This document shows, piece by piece, positions 34,721 to 35,921 of a stretch of 35,921 nt of DNA (positions are counted from its first letter, which is position 1; every line of letters starts with the position of its first letter). The notes beneath the pieces were generated by a model. The model saw only the letters and a list, made by a program, of their open reading frames with translations, did not search any database and was not told where the DNA came from. The stretch covers positions 1-35,921 of the forward strand of contig CAZNKR010000019.1 in NCBI GenBank assembly GCA_964573715.1, in the 5' to 3' direction. This DNA comes from SVEL01 sp964573715. Its GTDB lineage: Bacteria; Bacillota; Clostridia; Lachnospirales; Lachnospiraceae. The position numbers and the translations under genes are program-made.

Positions 34721-34748
34721 GATAAACTAGAAATTATACAGGATTTAA

Positions 34749-35675
34749 TTAGTTGCCCATCTGCTTTGCAACTTCTTCTGCAAAGTTTTCAGACTTCTTT
34801 TCAATACCTTCACCTGTCTCAAAACGAACAAACTTCTTAATAGCGATTGTAGAGCCTGTTGCTTTTGAAACTTCAGCAAGGTATGCAGCTACTGACTGCT
34901 TACCATCTTCAGCTTTAACATATACCTGATCTAAAAGACAGATTTCTTTTAATTCTTTCTTAATACGACCTTCGATCATACCATTTATAACCTTTTCAGG
35001 CTTATTAGCTTCCTTAGGATCATTTTTAATCTGAGCTAAAAGAATTTCTCTCTCATGAGCAAGGAATTCAGGATCAACTTCTGAATCCGATGTATATTTA
35101 GGGTTAAGAGCTGCAATCTGCATAGCAAGATTTCTTAATGCTTCTTTAGCATCATCATTGTCAGCACCTGTTGCTTCAACTAAAACACCAATTCTTCCGC
35201 CACCGTGGATATAAGGAACAACAACACCATCAGTAATGATTTTTTCAAATCTTCTGATTGACATGTTTTCACCTATAACTGCGATCTGGCTAATTAATTC
35301 TTCTTTAACTGTTTTTGCATTATCGTTAATGAATTTTTCTTCTGATAATTCTTCTACAGATTTTGCATCTGAAGCAAGAACCTGAGCTGCGATGCTTGAA
35401 ACGAATGTTCTAAACTTTTCATTCTTAGCAACGAAATCTGTCTCAGAGTTAACTTCTACGATAGCTGCTTTATTTCCTTCAACTACTGTTAATACAGTAC
35501 CTTCAGCTGCAATTCTTCCAGCTTTCTTTACTGCTGTAGCTTCACCTTTTTCTCTTAATACTTCAATTGCCTTATCAAAATCACCGTCTGTTTCTACTAA
35601 AGCTTTTTTACAAGCCATAACTCCAGCGCCAGTCATTTCTCTAAGCTGTTTTACCATAGATGCTGTAATTTCCAT
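34749..35675 (-). CDS. tsf: Elongation factor Ts
   Basis: Exchanges GDP on EF-Tu. The 308-residue protein begins with the UBA-type domain and family signature (LREMTGAGVMACKKALVETD), has VNSETDFVAKNEKF, the core dimer part, and the C-terminal EVSKATGSTIAIKKFVRFETGEGIEKK. GGAGG stands ahead of the ATG. It follows rpsB by 31 bases, the standard pair. Confidence 0.99.
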   Translation of the reverse strand: MEITASMVKQLREMTGAGVMACKKALVETDGDFDKAIEVLREKGEATAVKKAGRIAAEGTVLTVVEGNKAAIVEVNSETDFVAKNEKFRTFVSSIAAQVLASDAKSVEELSEEKFINDNAKTVKEELISQIAVIGENMSIRRFEKIITDGVVVPYIHGGGRIGVLVEATGADNDDAKEALRNLAMQIAALNPKYTSDSEVDPEFLAHEREILLAQIKNDPKEANKPEKVINGMIEGRIKKELKEICLLDQVYVKAEDGKQSVAAYLAEVSKATGSTIAIKKFVRFETGEGIEKKSENFAEEVAKQMGN

Positions 35676-35706
35676 CTTCTAATTCCTCCAATAAATGATA
35701 TGTTGA

Positions 35707-35921
35707 TTATTCTTCTGTTGCTTCTACTTCTTCTGCAACTTCTGCCATTTCGCCCTGGTTTGCTTCGATAACAGCATCTGCCATCTTAGCTACGATAAGT
35801 TTAACGGCTCTGATAGCATCATCATTACCTGGGATAACATAATCTAATTCTTCTGGATCACAGTTTGTATCTGCAATACCGATAAGTGGAATACCAAGTG
35901 TATGTGCTTCCTGTACGCAGA
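35707..35921 (-). CDS. rpsB: 30S ribosomal protein S2 (3' end only)
   Basis: The last 71 codons are in the window; the gene runs off the right edge. The visible part begins CVQEAHTLGIPLIGIADTNC, continues with a stretch typical of S2 (DDAIRAVKLIVAKMADAV), and ends in an acidic tail (EVAEEVEATEE). It is the first gene of the rpsB-tsf pair. Confidence 0.97.
   Translation of the reverse strand, partial: CVQEAHTLGIPLIGIADTNCDPEELDYVIPGNDDAIRAVKLIVAKMADAVIEANQGEMAEVAEEVEATEE

Overview
The window is a low-GC (roughly one-third G+C by eye) stretch of a Gram-positive, almost certainly Clostridia-type chromosome. It carries a class C PolC, an HrcA/CIRCE heat-shock system, the MEP isoprenoid pathway, a preQ1-I riboswitch and strong AGGAGG-type ribosome binding sites. 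A DUF5721-like protein and the gene set point to Lachnospiraceae. That family call is inference; no rRNA gene is present to confirm it. Most of the window is core chromosome, and I see no phage, transposase, CRISPR or tRNA gene.

Layout, left to right. (1) 1-1070 is an accessory scar: a 55-bp direct repeat, a perfect 18-bp hairpin, a 20-bp palindrome and a decayed ABC-transporter pair (ATPase tail and permease). (2) 1071-6151, minus strand, is hrcA-grpE-dnaK-dnaJ with a promoter, a CIRCE operator, a hairpin between dnaK and dnaJ, and a terminator. (3) 6207-9724, plus strand, is lepA-hemW-DUF5721-like, divergent from hrcA. (4) 9710-11885 is htpG with its own promoter and a second CIRCE, which overlaps the end of the preceding gene. 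(5) 11917-12181 is a small frameshifted ORF. (6) 12281-25453, minus strand, is a long run read right to left: polysaccharide deacetylase, bactofilin, pyrH, frr, (terminator), uppS, cdsA, dxr, rseP, ispG, polC. (7) 25462-28563 is a cytoplasmic GH13 alpha-glucan hydrolase with an upstream cre-like site, overlapping a membrane-anchored CapA-like protein. (8) 28593-32895 is a complete preQ1 operon, queD-queE-folE-queC-queF, behind a consensus promoter and a preQ1-I riboswitch with a terminator, followed by trpS with a probable promoter of its own. (9) 32981-34226 is ilvE. (10) 34330-34611 is an internally deleted ABC-F gene. (11) 34684-35921 is tsf and the 3' end of rpsB.

How the genes work together. 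HrcA probably controls both DnaK/DnaJ/GrpE and HtpG, since both have CIRCE sites. The six-gene preQ1 leader and operon form a closed feedback loop for tRNA queuosine. The pyrH-to-polC block joins UMP kinase, ribosome recycling, undecaprenyl and phospholipid precursors, MEP isoprenoids and the replicative polymerase, with two envelope genes placed at its head. Compared with the usual rpsB-tsf-pyrH-frr order, about 11.5 kb of other genes separates tsf from pyrH.

I found no convincing new multi-gene system. The best items for follow-up are the HrcA-htpG link, the terminator inside the frr-uppS junction, the ABC-F internal deletion, and the riboswitch, whose alternative pairings can be traced base by base.
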